DNA from: Lysobacter sp.
Lineage (GTDB): Bacteria > Pseudomonadota > Gammaproteobacteria > Xanthomonadales > Xanthomonadaceae
DNA: 64,000 bases
Direction: 5' to 3'
Assembly (NCBI GenBank): GCA_019634715.1
Contig: JAHCAU010000008.1
Location: 62,001 to 126,000 of the forward strand
Both the position numbers and the translations under genes were made by a program. The notes below the pieces were generated by a model. That model searched no databases. It was not told where the DNA came from and saw only the letters and a program-made list of their open reading frames with translations. Of the stretch, positions 16,970-24,506 are shown in pieces; positions within the stretch are counted from its first letter, which is position 1; each line of letters opens with the position of its first letter.

Positions 16970-17241
16970 TTGTCCGCGCCATCGCTCCGGCGGATGCGCG
17001 CCTGCGCGGAGATGTGCGCGCGTTCGCGGTTGTCCGCACGGACATGTCCGCCTTTTGTCTGCAAGGACGAACGGAGGGATATGCGTTCGCTCGCAGAACG
17101 GGGCGCATTCCATGACCTTGTAATCACTCCTGAGCGGGCATCCGTCTTACCTGTCATTTGTTACAGGTACCCGATCCCCGGGGCCTGCGGCTATGTTCGC
17201 CAACGCTGGCGGATGCCGGCAGTGAACCTACAGGGGAAGTT

Positions 17242-17769
17242 GTGCTCGATTTCATCAAGAAGTTGCTGGGTGGCGGACAGGGGCCGAGGTCGCAGGCACT
17301 GCCGCAGGGTGTCCCCAGCCCGGAACAGCGCCGAAGCGGATTCGGCATTGCCTATGACCCGGAACTGGTCCCGGCGCTCAAGCGCGATCATGCCGACCTG
17401 GTCAAGCTCTTCGGCGCCATCGGCGAATGCGCCCAGCAGGGCGATTTCCAGCCGATCCCGCAGATGCTCAATGCCTTCAAGGTGCATCTGGAAGGGCATC
17501 TGATCGCCGAGAACGTGCGTTTCTACAACTACGTCGAAAACGCGATGCAGCACGATCCGGAAAGCTCCGCCCTGGTGCGCAGTTTCCGCCGTGAAATGAA
17601 CGCGATCGCGCGCGGCGTGGTGGATTTCGTGAAGAAGTACCAGGTCGATGCCTTCGACCAGCGGATGCGCGCCGAATTCATGACCGACTACAAGACCGTG
17701 GGCGGCCTGTTGACGCAGCGCATCCAGCGCGAGGAAGGCAGCCTCTATCCGCTCTATCACCCGATCTGA
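17242..17769 (+). CDS. Hemerythrin-domain protein
   Basis: A 175-residue protein with a four-helix hemerythrin/HHE fold. Likely diiron ligands are His50 (KRDHADLVKLF), His82/His86/Glu90 (VHLEGHLIAEN) and the C-terminal REEGSLYPLYH. Such proteins bind oxygen or nitric oxide, or sense redox state. The frame opens upstream, but the GTG at 17242 follows CAGGGGAAG and begins VLDFIKKLL; the extra upstream residues have no signal. A DUF3050 gene, also a probable metal protein, follows on the same strand. Confidence 0.82.
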   Translation: MLDFIKKLLGGGQGPRSQALPQGVPSPEQRRSGFGIAYDPELVPALKRDHADLVKLFGAIGECAQQGDFQPIPQMLNAFKVHLEGHLIAENVRFYNYVENAMQHDPESSALVRSFRREMNAIARGVVDFVKKYQVDAFDQRMRAEFMTDYKTVGGLLTQRIQREEGSLYPLYHPI

Positions 17770-17972
17770 CGATCGGGCGGGGTCGAAGCCCCGGTTCTCC
17801 AACGATCACGCAAGCTTTGGCGAGACAAGGATGTAGCGTCGCGGGCGCCTGTGCAGGCATGCCCGCGGGGTCGGGCTCGGCGTTGCCGGTCCCGCGGTCC
17901 GTGCGGCCATGGACGGCCGGCATCGGGCGTTCCCGTATGTTTTCACACCATGCGATCGGATCAGGAGGACAC

Positions 17973-18797
17973 ATGAAACAGGAAGTGGATGTGGTGCTGA
18001 CCCCGGCGATGCGCCGTCTCCGCCACGAGCTGGAGGTGCATCCGGTGTTCGCGGAAATCGCGCACGTCGAGGCGTTGCGTTCGTTCATGCAGGTGCACGT
18101 CTTCGCTGTCTGGGACTTCATGTCGCTGGCCAAGCGCCTGCAGCGCGACCTGACCTGCGTCGAGCTGCCGTGGATGCCGCCTGTCAACCCCGAAGCGGCG
18201 CGGCTGATCAACGACATCGTGCTGGCCGAGGAAAGCGACGTCGACGCCGACGGCCACGCGGCGAGCCATCTCGATCTCTATCTGCGGGCGATGCGGGACG
18301 TCGGTGCGTCGACCGCGCAGTTCGAGTCCTTCCTGGTCGCGTTGCGCGGCGGTGCGACGCTGGCCGACGCCCTGGCGAGCGCCGAGGTGCCGCGCTTCGT
18401 GCGTGATTTCGTCGAGCACACCATCGGCACCTGCCTGCACGGCAGCACGCTGGAGGTCATGGCGAGCTTCTTCTACGGCCGCGAGAACGTGATCCCGCCG
18501 ATGTTCCAGAGCCTGCTCGACCGCTGGGGACTCAGCGAAGGCCAGGCGCCGGGGTTCGTGTACTACCTGCAGCGCCACATCGAGCTGGATGGCGACAGCC
18601 ACGGCCCGGCGGCGCAGCGCATGATCCAGGCCGAACTGGCCCGTGCGCCGGACGGCCTGGCGCAGACCCGCGAGGCCGCTACGGGGGCGATGTCCGCCCG
18701 CCGCGCGCTGTGGGACGGTACGGCCGCGCTGCTGCGCGAACGCCATGGCGAAGCGGTCCGCTCAGCGCCGTCGCCGAAGGTGGCGCAGGTCGCCTGA
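17973..18797 (+). CDS. DUF3050 protein (predicted heme-oxygenase-like metal enzyme)
   Basis: A 274-residue protein. It has the DUF3050 family blocks LRSFMQVHVFAVWDFMSL, RDLTCVELPWMPP, an acidic-histidine stretch (EESDVDADGHAASH) and RHIELDGDSHGP. The family is predicted to share the all-helical heme-oxygenase-like fold. The Glu/Asp/His residues in these blocks are the likely metal ligands, but no member's reaction is known to me. The ATG at 17973 follows GGAGGAC. It is convergent with luxI, so it could be linked to quorum sensing by position only. Confidence 0.75.
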   Translation: MKQEVDVVLTPAMRRLRHELEVHPVFAEIAHVEALRSFMQVHVFAVWDFMSLAKRLQRDLTCVELPWMPPVNPEAARLINDIVLAEESDVDADGHAASHLDLYLRAMRDVGASTAQFESFLVALRGGATLADALASAEVPRFVRDFVEHTIGTCLHGSTLEVMASFFYGRENVIPPMFQSLLDRWGLSEGQAPGFVYYLQRHIELDGDSHGPAAQRMIQAELARAPDGLAQTREAATGAMSARRALWDGTAALLRERHGEAVRSAPSPKVAQVA

Positions 18798-18984
18798 GGC
18801 TTGCGCGCCGCGCAGGTCCGTCATGACCTGCGCGGCAACACCTGCCCGCCCCCCCCATGCGTGATGGCGCCGGCTGCCTCCGCGGCCGGCGTGCGTCGTC
18901 GAGGCGTCCTGCCTCCTCTTCACTTCCCGGCATCGCCCATGCGTGGCCGGGCCTGCATCGCCGGGGCTTCGCCGCCGCCTCCGG

Positions 18985-19602
18985 TCATGCTGCGTGGGCG
19001 ATGTGCAGCGTCGGTGTGCCCCCGGTGATGCGGTCGGCCACCGCCAGGTTCTCGCCGACCGGCATGCGGAAGGCGAGGCTGAGTACCCGGCCGATCCGGC
19101 GCGGGGTGCCAAGGCGTTCCACATGCAGGCCGAGGTGGCGCAGCATCCGCTCGATCGGCGCACTGGTCACGCCGACGAGTTCTTCGACGCCCTTTGCTGC
19201 GGCGAAGTGGAACATGTCTCCCAGCATTGCTGCGGGCAGCGTGCCGAAGCCGAAGCCGTCGCCCGCGCAGCTCGCGCTGATCGCGAAACGGCTGACCTCC
19301 CAGATGGTCGGGGATGCAGGCGCGACCCTGCCGTCGAGCAGTGACGGGAAGATGTCGCGCAGCATGTTGGGGCCGAGGGTCGGCAGCAGCCGGCAGCAGC
19401 CGAGCGCCTGCGTGCCGTCCTCGTGCGCGACCAGGTAGTGCGGCCCGATCAGGTCGAACCAGTCGTGCTCCCGGCCGTGTTCCACCCGGACATCCCAGCC
19501 CAGGCGTTCGTGGAAGACCTCGCTGCGCAGCCGGTACATGCTGTCCAGAAGGGTGGCGTTGAGGTCGGGTTCGCCTGCGCGGCCGATGGCGATGCGGGTC
19601 AT
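18985..19602 (-). CDS. Acyl-homoserine-lactone synthase (LuxI family)
   Basis: A 205-residue protein with the invariant LuxI residues in place: Arg26, Phe30 and Trp36 (RLRSEVFHERLGW), Asp47 and Asp50 (DWFD), Arg71, and Glu102/Arg105 in WEVSR. It makes an N-acyl-homoserine lactone from S-adenosylmethionine and an acyl carrier. The acyl chain cannot be predicted. The ATG at 19602 is preceded by AAGGAGACACC. The cognate regulator lies upstream on the same strand (19880-20638). A lux-box-like site sits 44 bases before the start, implying positive feedback. Confidence 0.93.
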   Translation of the reverse strand: MTRIAIGRAGEPDLNATLLDSMYRLRSEVFHERLGWDVRVEHGREHDWFDLIGPHYLVAHEDGTQALGCCRLLPTLGPNMLRDIFPSLLDGRVAPASPTIWEVSRFAISASCAGDGFGFGTLPAAMLGDMFHFAAAKGVEELVGVTSAPIERMLRHLGLHVERLGTPRRIGRVLSLAFRMPVGENLAVADRITGGTPTLHIAHAA

Positions 19603-19645
19603 GGTGTCTCCTTGGTGTGATGAGGAGACGCCAGTGGAGCGGATG

Positions 19646-19665
19646 ACCTGTCGGTTCTTGCAGCT
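19646..19665. promoter_or_regulatory. Lux-box-like operator upstream of luxI
   Basis: A 20-bp imperfect palindrome of the form ACCTG-N10-CAGCT, which fits the CT-N12-AG core of LuxR-type binding sites. A second perfect ACCTG-A-CAGGT lies beside it at 19671-19681. Position just upstream of luxI supports a role as LuxR-AHL binding site. Confidence 0.55.
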
Positions 19666-19879
19666 GACCGACCTGACAGGTTGATCTCGGCGCGCAATTG
19701 ATATCGAGAAACCTCGCGGATCGCCGTCGATATCCGGCGAACTGCGCGTGGCCGGAGTCTGGACCGCATGCAAAGAACAGGGGAATCCGACAACCAATTC
19801 GTGGTTGTGCGCGCGGTGTGCGCGAACCGGACGGATGCGGGGCGCGTGCGGTCAGGCCTGCAGGATCAGCGGCGCGCGA

Positions 19880-20638
19880 TCAGGCGCGGAAGGTGGAGAC
19901 GATCAGCCCGAGCGATACCGCGCGGGCGATGGCGGCCTGGCGGCCGCTGACGCCGAGTTTGTGGGTGGCGTTCTGCAGGTGGAAGATCGAGGTGCGCTCG
20001 CTGATGTTGAGCAGTTGGCCGATTTCCCAGCTGGTCTTGCCTTCGGCCGCCCACGACAGGCATTCGCGCTCGCGCTTGGTCAGTGCGGGCAACTGCGTGG
20101 GGGTCTTCGAACGCGCGAAGCGTCGAGCGGCCTCGTGGACGAAGTGCGCGAGCAGGTGAAGTTCGGGCAGCAGGTCGTTGAAGTCTTTCGCGGTCAGGTC
20201 GCCCGACGCGTACGACATCAGTCCCCAGGACACGCCGGGGCCGTGCAGGGGCACGCTGACGCCGGCGCCGAGACCGAATTCACGTGCTTCGTCGAACAGG
20301 TTGCGGATCTTCTGCAGGTGCGGATCGACGACACGGCGATCGAAGTGCTGCGCTTCGTCCCAGGCCAGGGGCGTGGCGTGATCGTGGCAGTGACTGATGA
20401 TCGGATCGATGCTGATGTAGTCCTGCGCGAAGTAGTGGGTGACCCATGCTTCGGGATAGGTCCCCATCCGCAACTGATGTGGATGGTCGTTCACCAGGGG
20501 CAGGTCGACGGCGTAGAACCAGGAGGTGACCCCGAGGGGGGCGAGCACGGCATCCACCTCGCCAGTCAGCGCCTCCATGCTCGATGTGCGCTCGAAGGCG
20601 CGCATCCGCGAGATGTCGATCAGCGTCCTGCCAGCCAT
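19880..20638 (-). CDS. LuxR-family AHL-responsive transcription regulator
   Basis: A 252-residue protein with an autoinducer-binding domain (1-165) and a C-terminal LuxR-type helix-turn-helix (LTKRERECLSWAAEGKTSWE). The AHL-pocket residues known from TraR are conserved with the right spacing: Trp65, Tyr69, Asp78, Pro79 and Trp93. It should therefore bind an acyl-homoserine lactone and is not a solo with a changed pocket. It lies 277 bases upstream of luxI on the same strand. Many Lysobacteraceae have only LuxR solos and signal with DSF instead, so a complete pair is notable. Confidence 0.92.
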   Translation of the reverse strand: MAGRTLIDISRMRAFERTSSMEALTGEVDAVLAPLGVTSWFYAVDLPLVNDHPHQLRMGTYPEAWVTHYFAQDYISIDPIISHCHDHATPLAWDEAQHFDRRVVDPHLQKIRNLFDEAREFGLGAGVSVPLHGPGVSWGLMSYASGDLTAKDFNDLLPELHLLAHFVHEAARRFARSKTPTQLPALTKRERECLSWAAEGKTSWEIGQLLNISERTSIFHLQNATHKLGVSGRQAAIARAVSLGLIVSTFRA

Positions 20639-20856
20639 GACCCCTGTCCCCGATCCCTTGCCTTCCGATGCCTTGCGTCCTGGTGCCTCGCGGCGCCCGC
20701 TGCGCGTCGATTCCTTCGCCCCCGGCCTGCGCCCGCGCCGGCCGAAGCGCTAAAGTAGCAGGCTTCCGTGGCCCGTGGACACTCGTCGATCCGCAAGCCG
20801 CCGCCCGGTGCCTGGCCCTGCCCGCCGCGGCGTTCCTTCCCCTGATCGAGAACTCC

Positions 20857-21606
20857 ATGGTCGCCATCTTTCCCGCCCCGTACACCGCGCCGGATGCGCT
20901 GCTCGCCGACCTGCGCGATCGCGGATACGCCGTGGTACGTCCCGGCGACGTGCAGTCGCTGTGCGGGGTGAGCGCCGAGGCGCTGGATGCGCTGGCGGCA
21001 TCGTGGGATGACCTGCCGCCGGACGAATACCTGCGCGATGGCGGACGCTATCGCAGTCGGCGCCACGCCTGCTTCACGGTGGGCGGCGAGGGCGTGGCCC
21101 GCGCGCCGCATCGCGCCCATTACCAGCCGGTGGATTACAACGCCCTGCACGGCGGCCTCCAGCGCTGGTTCGCGCCGGTGGCCGACGCGGTCGCGGCCGC
21201 TCCGGCCTGGCAGGCGGTGCTGTCTTCGCTGGCCGCCAGCCTGCGCCAGTTGCGGCCCGTGGACCCGTGGTACGTCGAAGCGCACCAGTTCCGGATCGAT
21301 ACCCGCGACGGCATCGGCCGGCCCACGCCGGAAGGCGCGCATCGCGACGGCGTCGATTTCGTGGCGGTGTTCCTGGTCGGTCGCCATGCCATCCGCGGCG
21401 GCGAGACCCGGGTGTTCCAGGCCGACGGCCCGGACGGCCAGCGCTTCACCCTGGCCGAACCCTGGAGCCTGCTGCTGCTCGACGATACCCGGGTGATCCA
21501 CGAGTCCACGCCGATCCAGCCGGTGCCGGACGGGGACGGCGCGGGCGGACACCGCGACACCCTGGTGCTGACCTTCCGCGCCGGTGGCTTCCAGGCGGAA
21601 GCCTGA
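20857..21606 (+). CDS. 2-oxoglutarate/Fe(II)-dependent dioxygenase family protein
   Basis: A 249-residue protein with a probable 2-His-1-carboxylate iron site, His162-x-Asp164 (AHRDGVDF) and His215 (VIHESTPI), and a basic residue near 233 that could hold 2-oxoglutarate. The overall pattern fits the family that includes L-isoleucine and other free amino-acid hydroxylases. The substrate is unknown. The ATG at 20857 is preceded by GATCGAGAAC. It is divergent from luxR, so quorum-sensing control is possible but unproven. Confidence 0.78.
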   Translation: MVAIFPAPYTAPDALLADLRDRGYAVVRPGDVQSLCGVSAEALDALAASWDDLPPDEYLRDGGRYRSRRHACFTVGGEGVARAPHRAHYQPVDYNALHGGLQRWFAPVADAVAAAPAWQAVLSSLAASLRQLRPVDPWYVEAHQFRIDTRDGIGRPTPEGAHRDGVDFVAVFLVGRHAIRGGETRVFQADGPDGQRFTLAEPWSLLLLDDTRVIHESTPIQPVPDGDGAGGHRDTLVLTFRAGGFQAEA

Positions 21607-21670
21607 GGGCGTGCGGCCGCAGATCAGTTACAATTGAAACCAATTCGCAACGGGCAATCTCGAGGTTCCG

Positions 21671-22654
21671 ATGAAGCTGGGTTCTCTGAAGGAAGGTGGC
21701 CGTGACGGCACCCTGATCGTGGTCTCCCGCGACCTGTCCCGCGCCGCGCGCGCGGACGGCATCGCGCCGACGCTGCAGCGCGCGCTGGAAGACTGGTCGA
21801 ACATCGCGCCGCGTCTGAACGCGCTGTCCGAGGCGCTGAATGCCGGGGCCGCCGAGGGGACGTTCGATCTCGACATGACCCAACTGGCCGCGCCGCTGCC
21901 GCGTGCCTACGAGTTCGTCGACGGCTCGGCCTACCTGCCGCACGTCGAGCGCGTCCGCCGCGCGCGCGGCGCCGAGGTGCCGGAAAGCTTCTACGTCGAT
22001 CCGCTGATGTACCAGGCGGTCAGCGCCGGCTTCTACGGTCCGCGCGACCCGGTCCGCGTGCCCAGCGAGGACTACGGCATCGACCTCGAAGCCGAAGTCG
22101 TGATCGTCACCGACGACGTGCCGATGGCGGTGACGGCGGAAGACGCCGCCGCGCATATCCAGCTGATCGGCCTCGTCAACGACGTCTCGCTGCGCAACCT
22201 CATCCCGAACGAGCTGGCCAAGGGCTTCGGCTTCCTGCAGTCCAAGCCACGCTCGGCGCTGTCGCCGGTGTTCGTCACGCCCGACGAACTGGGCGACGCC
22301 TGGCAGGGCAGCAAGGTGCACCTGCCGCTGCTCACCCACATCAACGGCGCATGGTTCGGCGCGCCGGAAGCCGGCGTCGACATGCAGTTCGACTTCGCGC
22401 AGCTGGTCGCGCATGCCGCGAAGACCCGGCCCCTGAGCGCCGGCACCATCGTCGGCTCGGGCACGGTCGCCAACGAAGACACCTCGCTGGGCGCGTCCTG
22501 CTTCGCCGAGAAGCGCACGGTCGAGACGCTGGAAACCGGCAAGCCGATCACCCCGTTCATGACATACGGCGACGTGGTCCGGATCGAGATGCGCAGCCGC
22601 GACGGCGTCGACATCTTCGGCGCGATCGAGCAGCGGATCGACCGGCCAGCATGA
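21671..22654 (+). CDS. Fumarylacetoacetate hydrolase family protein
   Basis: A 327-residue protein of the FAH fold, with the metal-site pattern IDLEAEVVIVTDDVPMAV and SLRNLIPNEL, and TIVGSGTVANED near the C-terminus. It probably hydrolyses fumarylacetoacetate to fumarate and acetoacetate, the last step of tyrosine/homogentisate breakdown. maiA, which makes the substrate, lies 900 bases downstream on the same strand, supporting this role. Homogentisate dioxygenase is not in the window. Confidence 0.88.
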   Translation: MKLGSLKEGGRDGTLIVVSRDLSRAARADGIAPTLQRALEDWSNIAPRLNALSEALNAGAAEGTFDLDMTQLAAPLPRAYEFVDGSAYLPHVERVRRARGAEVPESFYVDPLMYQAVSAGFYGPRDPVRVPSEDYGIDLEAEVVIVTDDVPMAVTAEDAAAHIQLIGLVNDVSLRNLIPNELAKGFGFLQSKPRSALSPVFVTPDELGDAWQGSKVHLPLLTHINGAWFGAPEAGVDMQFDFAQLVAHAAKTRPLSAGTIVGSGTVANEDTSLGASCFAEKRTVETLETGKPITPFMTYGDVVRIEMRSRDGVDIFGAIEQRIDRPA

Positions 22655-22862
22655 TGTGCGGCCGGCGGACACTTCGTCCCCCGGCCCGCATCTCCGGCGC
22701 CTTCGTCCGCACACTCAGGCCACACGCCCGGCATCTGGCCTGAGTCCGTCGTTCGCGGCCGATCCGACGCCATGGCCGGACCCGTCCTCTCGGGCCATTC
22801 GCGGGCAGGGGCTGACAAGGCCCGGTATGCTGGGTCGCATCCCGGTCCGATGGAGGTGGAGC

Positions 22863-23480
22863 GTGGTCGAACGACGCGGCGCGCGCGCGGCCGCCGTCCT
22901 GCTCGCATTGCTGGCCTGGGCGGCCCTGCTGCTGCAACTGCACCTGACCCTCGATGCCACCCGCGCCCTTGGCGGCGGCACCGGCGAAGCGCTGCTCCTG
23001 CTGGGCGGCTACTTCACGATCCTCACCAATCTCTTCGTCGCCGTGTGCGCGGGCGCGCAGGCGTGGGCGCCGGGATCGCGCCTGGCCGGGGCCTCGCTGC
23101 GCGGCTGCGCCACCACCGCCATCGTGCTGGTCGGACTCGGCTATCACCTGCTGCTGCGCGACGTCTGGGATCCGCAGGGCGCGCAGCGGGTCGCCGACAA
23201 CCTGCTGCACTACGCAGTGCCCGCTGTCGCGCTGGCGCACTGGCTGTGGTACCCGCCGCGCGGGCCGCTGCCGGCCTGGTCGCCGCTGGCATGGGCGCTG
23301 TATCCGGCCGCTTATGTCGCCTATGCGCTGGTACGTGGCGAATGGCTGGGCCAGTACCCGTATCCCTTCATCGATGTCGCTGCGCTGGGCTATCCACGCG
23401 TGTCGGCGAATGTCGCGTGCCTGTTGCTGGTCCACCTTGCGACGGGCGTGCTGCTGCGCTGGCTGGCGTCGCGGCGCTGA
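22863..23480 (+). CDS. Pr6Pr-family integral membrane protein
   Basis: A 205-residue protein with about six membrane helices and the family features YFTILTNLFVAV, GLGYHLLLRDVWDPQG and PLAWALYPAAYVAYALVRG. The function of this family is unknown. The GTG at 22863 follows GGAGG by six bases, a better start than the ATG at 22827. It sits between fah and maiA on the same strand. Confidence 0.82.
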   Translation: MVERRGARAAAVLLALLAWAALLLQLHLTLDATRALGGGTGEALLLLGGYFTILTNLFVAVCAGAQAWAPGSRLAGASLRGCATTAIVLVGLGYHLLLRDVWDPQGAQRVADNLLHYAVPAVALAHWLWYPPRGPLPAWSPLAWALYPAAYVAYALVRGEWLGQYPYPFIDVAALGYPRVSANVACLLLVHLATGVLLRWLASRR

Positions 23481-23553
23481 GCGCTTCCAGCGCGGACTTG
23501 GCGGGCGTATCGTGCATGCCATCCGGGCACGCAGCGCAGAGGAGGGCATGGCC

Positions 23554-24219
23554 ATGAACGAAACCCTGAAGCTCTATGGTTACTGGCGCTCCAGTGCCGC
23601 CTACCGCGTGCGCATCGGCCTGAACCTCAAGGGCCTGCCGTACGATCAGGTGCCGGTGCACCTGGTGCGCGACGGCGGCGAGCAGCATGCGCCGGAGTAC
23701 GTCTTCACCAACCCGCAGAAGCTGGTGCCGGTGCTGGTGCACGGCGAGCGCAAGATCCGCCAGTCGCTGGCGATCCTGGAATACATCGAGGAACTCTGGC
23801 CGCAGCCGGCATTGCTGCCGGTGACCCCGCGCGACCGCGCGCGCACCCGGGCGCTGGCGCAGTTGGTCGCCTGCGACATCCATCCGCTCAACAATCTCCG
23901 CGTCCTGCAATACCTGGAGCGCGAATGGAACGTGCCGCAGGCCGAGCGCGACGACTGGGTGCGGCACTGGATCGTCGAAGGCTTCGCTGCGTTCGAAGCC
24001 ATGCTGGTCGAAGACCTCGGCCGTGGCGAATTCTGCGAAGGCGATACGCCCAGCATCGCCGACTGCTGCCTGATCCCGCAGGTCTACAACGCGCGCCGCT
24101 TCGGCGTCGACCTGGCCCCGTTCCCGATCATCCAGCAGATCGAGGCCTCCTGCCTCGCACGACCCGAGTTCGACGCCGCCCGCCCCGAGCACCAGCCGGA
24201 CGCGCCGCGGGATCCTTGA
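23554..24219 (+). CDS. maiA: Maleylacetoacetate isomerase (zeta-class glutathione transferase)
   Basis: A 221-residue protein. It isomerises maleylacetoacetate to fumarylacetoacetate using glutathione. The zeta-class active-site motif is SSAAYRVRIGLNLKG. QKLVPVLVHGERKIRQSLAI contains the glutathione-site residues, and the C-terminal domain contains TPSIADCCLIPQVYNARRF. Two ATGs compete: 23548 lies too close to GAGGAGGG, so 23554 is preferred. It works with the FAH-family gene upstream in tyrosine degradation. Confidence 0.94.
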   Translation: MNETLKLYGYWRSSAAYRVRIGLNLKGLPYDQVPVHLVRDGGEQHAPEYVFTNPQKLVPVLVHGERKIRQSLAILEYIEELWPQPALLPVTPRDRARTRALAQLVACDIHPLNNLRVLQYLEREWNVPQAERDDWVRHWIVEGFAAFEAMLVEDLGRGEFCEGDTPSIADCCLIPQVYNARRFGVDLAPFPIIQQIEASCLARPEFDAARPEHQPDAPRDP

Positions 24220-24506
24220 CGCTTCCCGGAGAGGGGCGCGCCGGCGACAACCGGGTGTCCGGATTCCGCCTGTTTCGACGATAGCCAGGCCCAGGCGGTC
24301 CGTGCCGGCGATTTCGTGATTCCCGTCGTGTTCAGCGCCCGGGCCATTCCGGATCGTCATGTCCAGATTTGTCCGTTCGGCGACTCCGCGGTTTAGGATG
24401 CGTTCGGGGAGAGACCGTCAGGGACGATGCGTTACCGGGTGCATGGATCCGCCAGGCCACCCGCCGCCCCCGTTCCGACGCCCATCTCCACTTCCAGCAG
24501 AACGCC
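24220..24506. other. Intergenic region upstream of the BNR protein gene
   Basis: 287 bases with no convincing gene. It contains a likely promoter at 24369-24397 and a leader of about 100 bases. Confidence 0.5.
24369..24397 (+). promoter_or_regulatory. Promoter candidate for the BNR/PKD/FG-GAP gene
   Basis: TTGTCC (24369-24374), a 17-bp spacer and TTTAGG (24392-24397), about 110 bases before the ATG at 24507. Confidence 0.4.
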
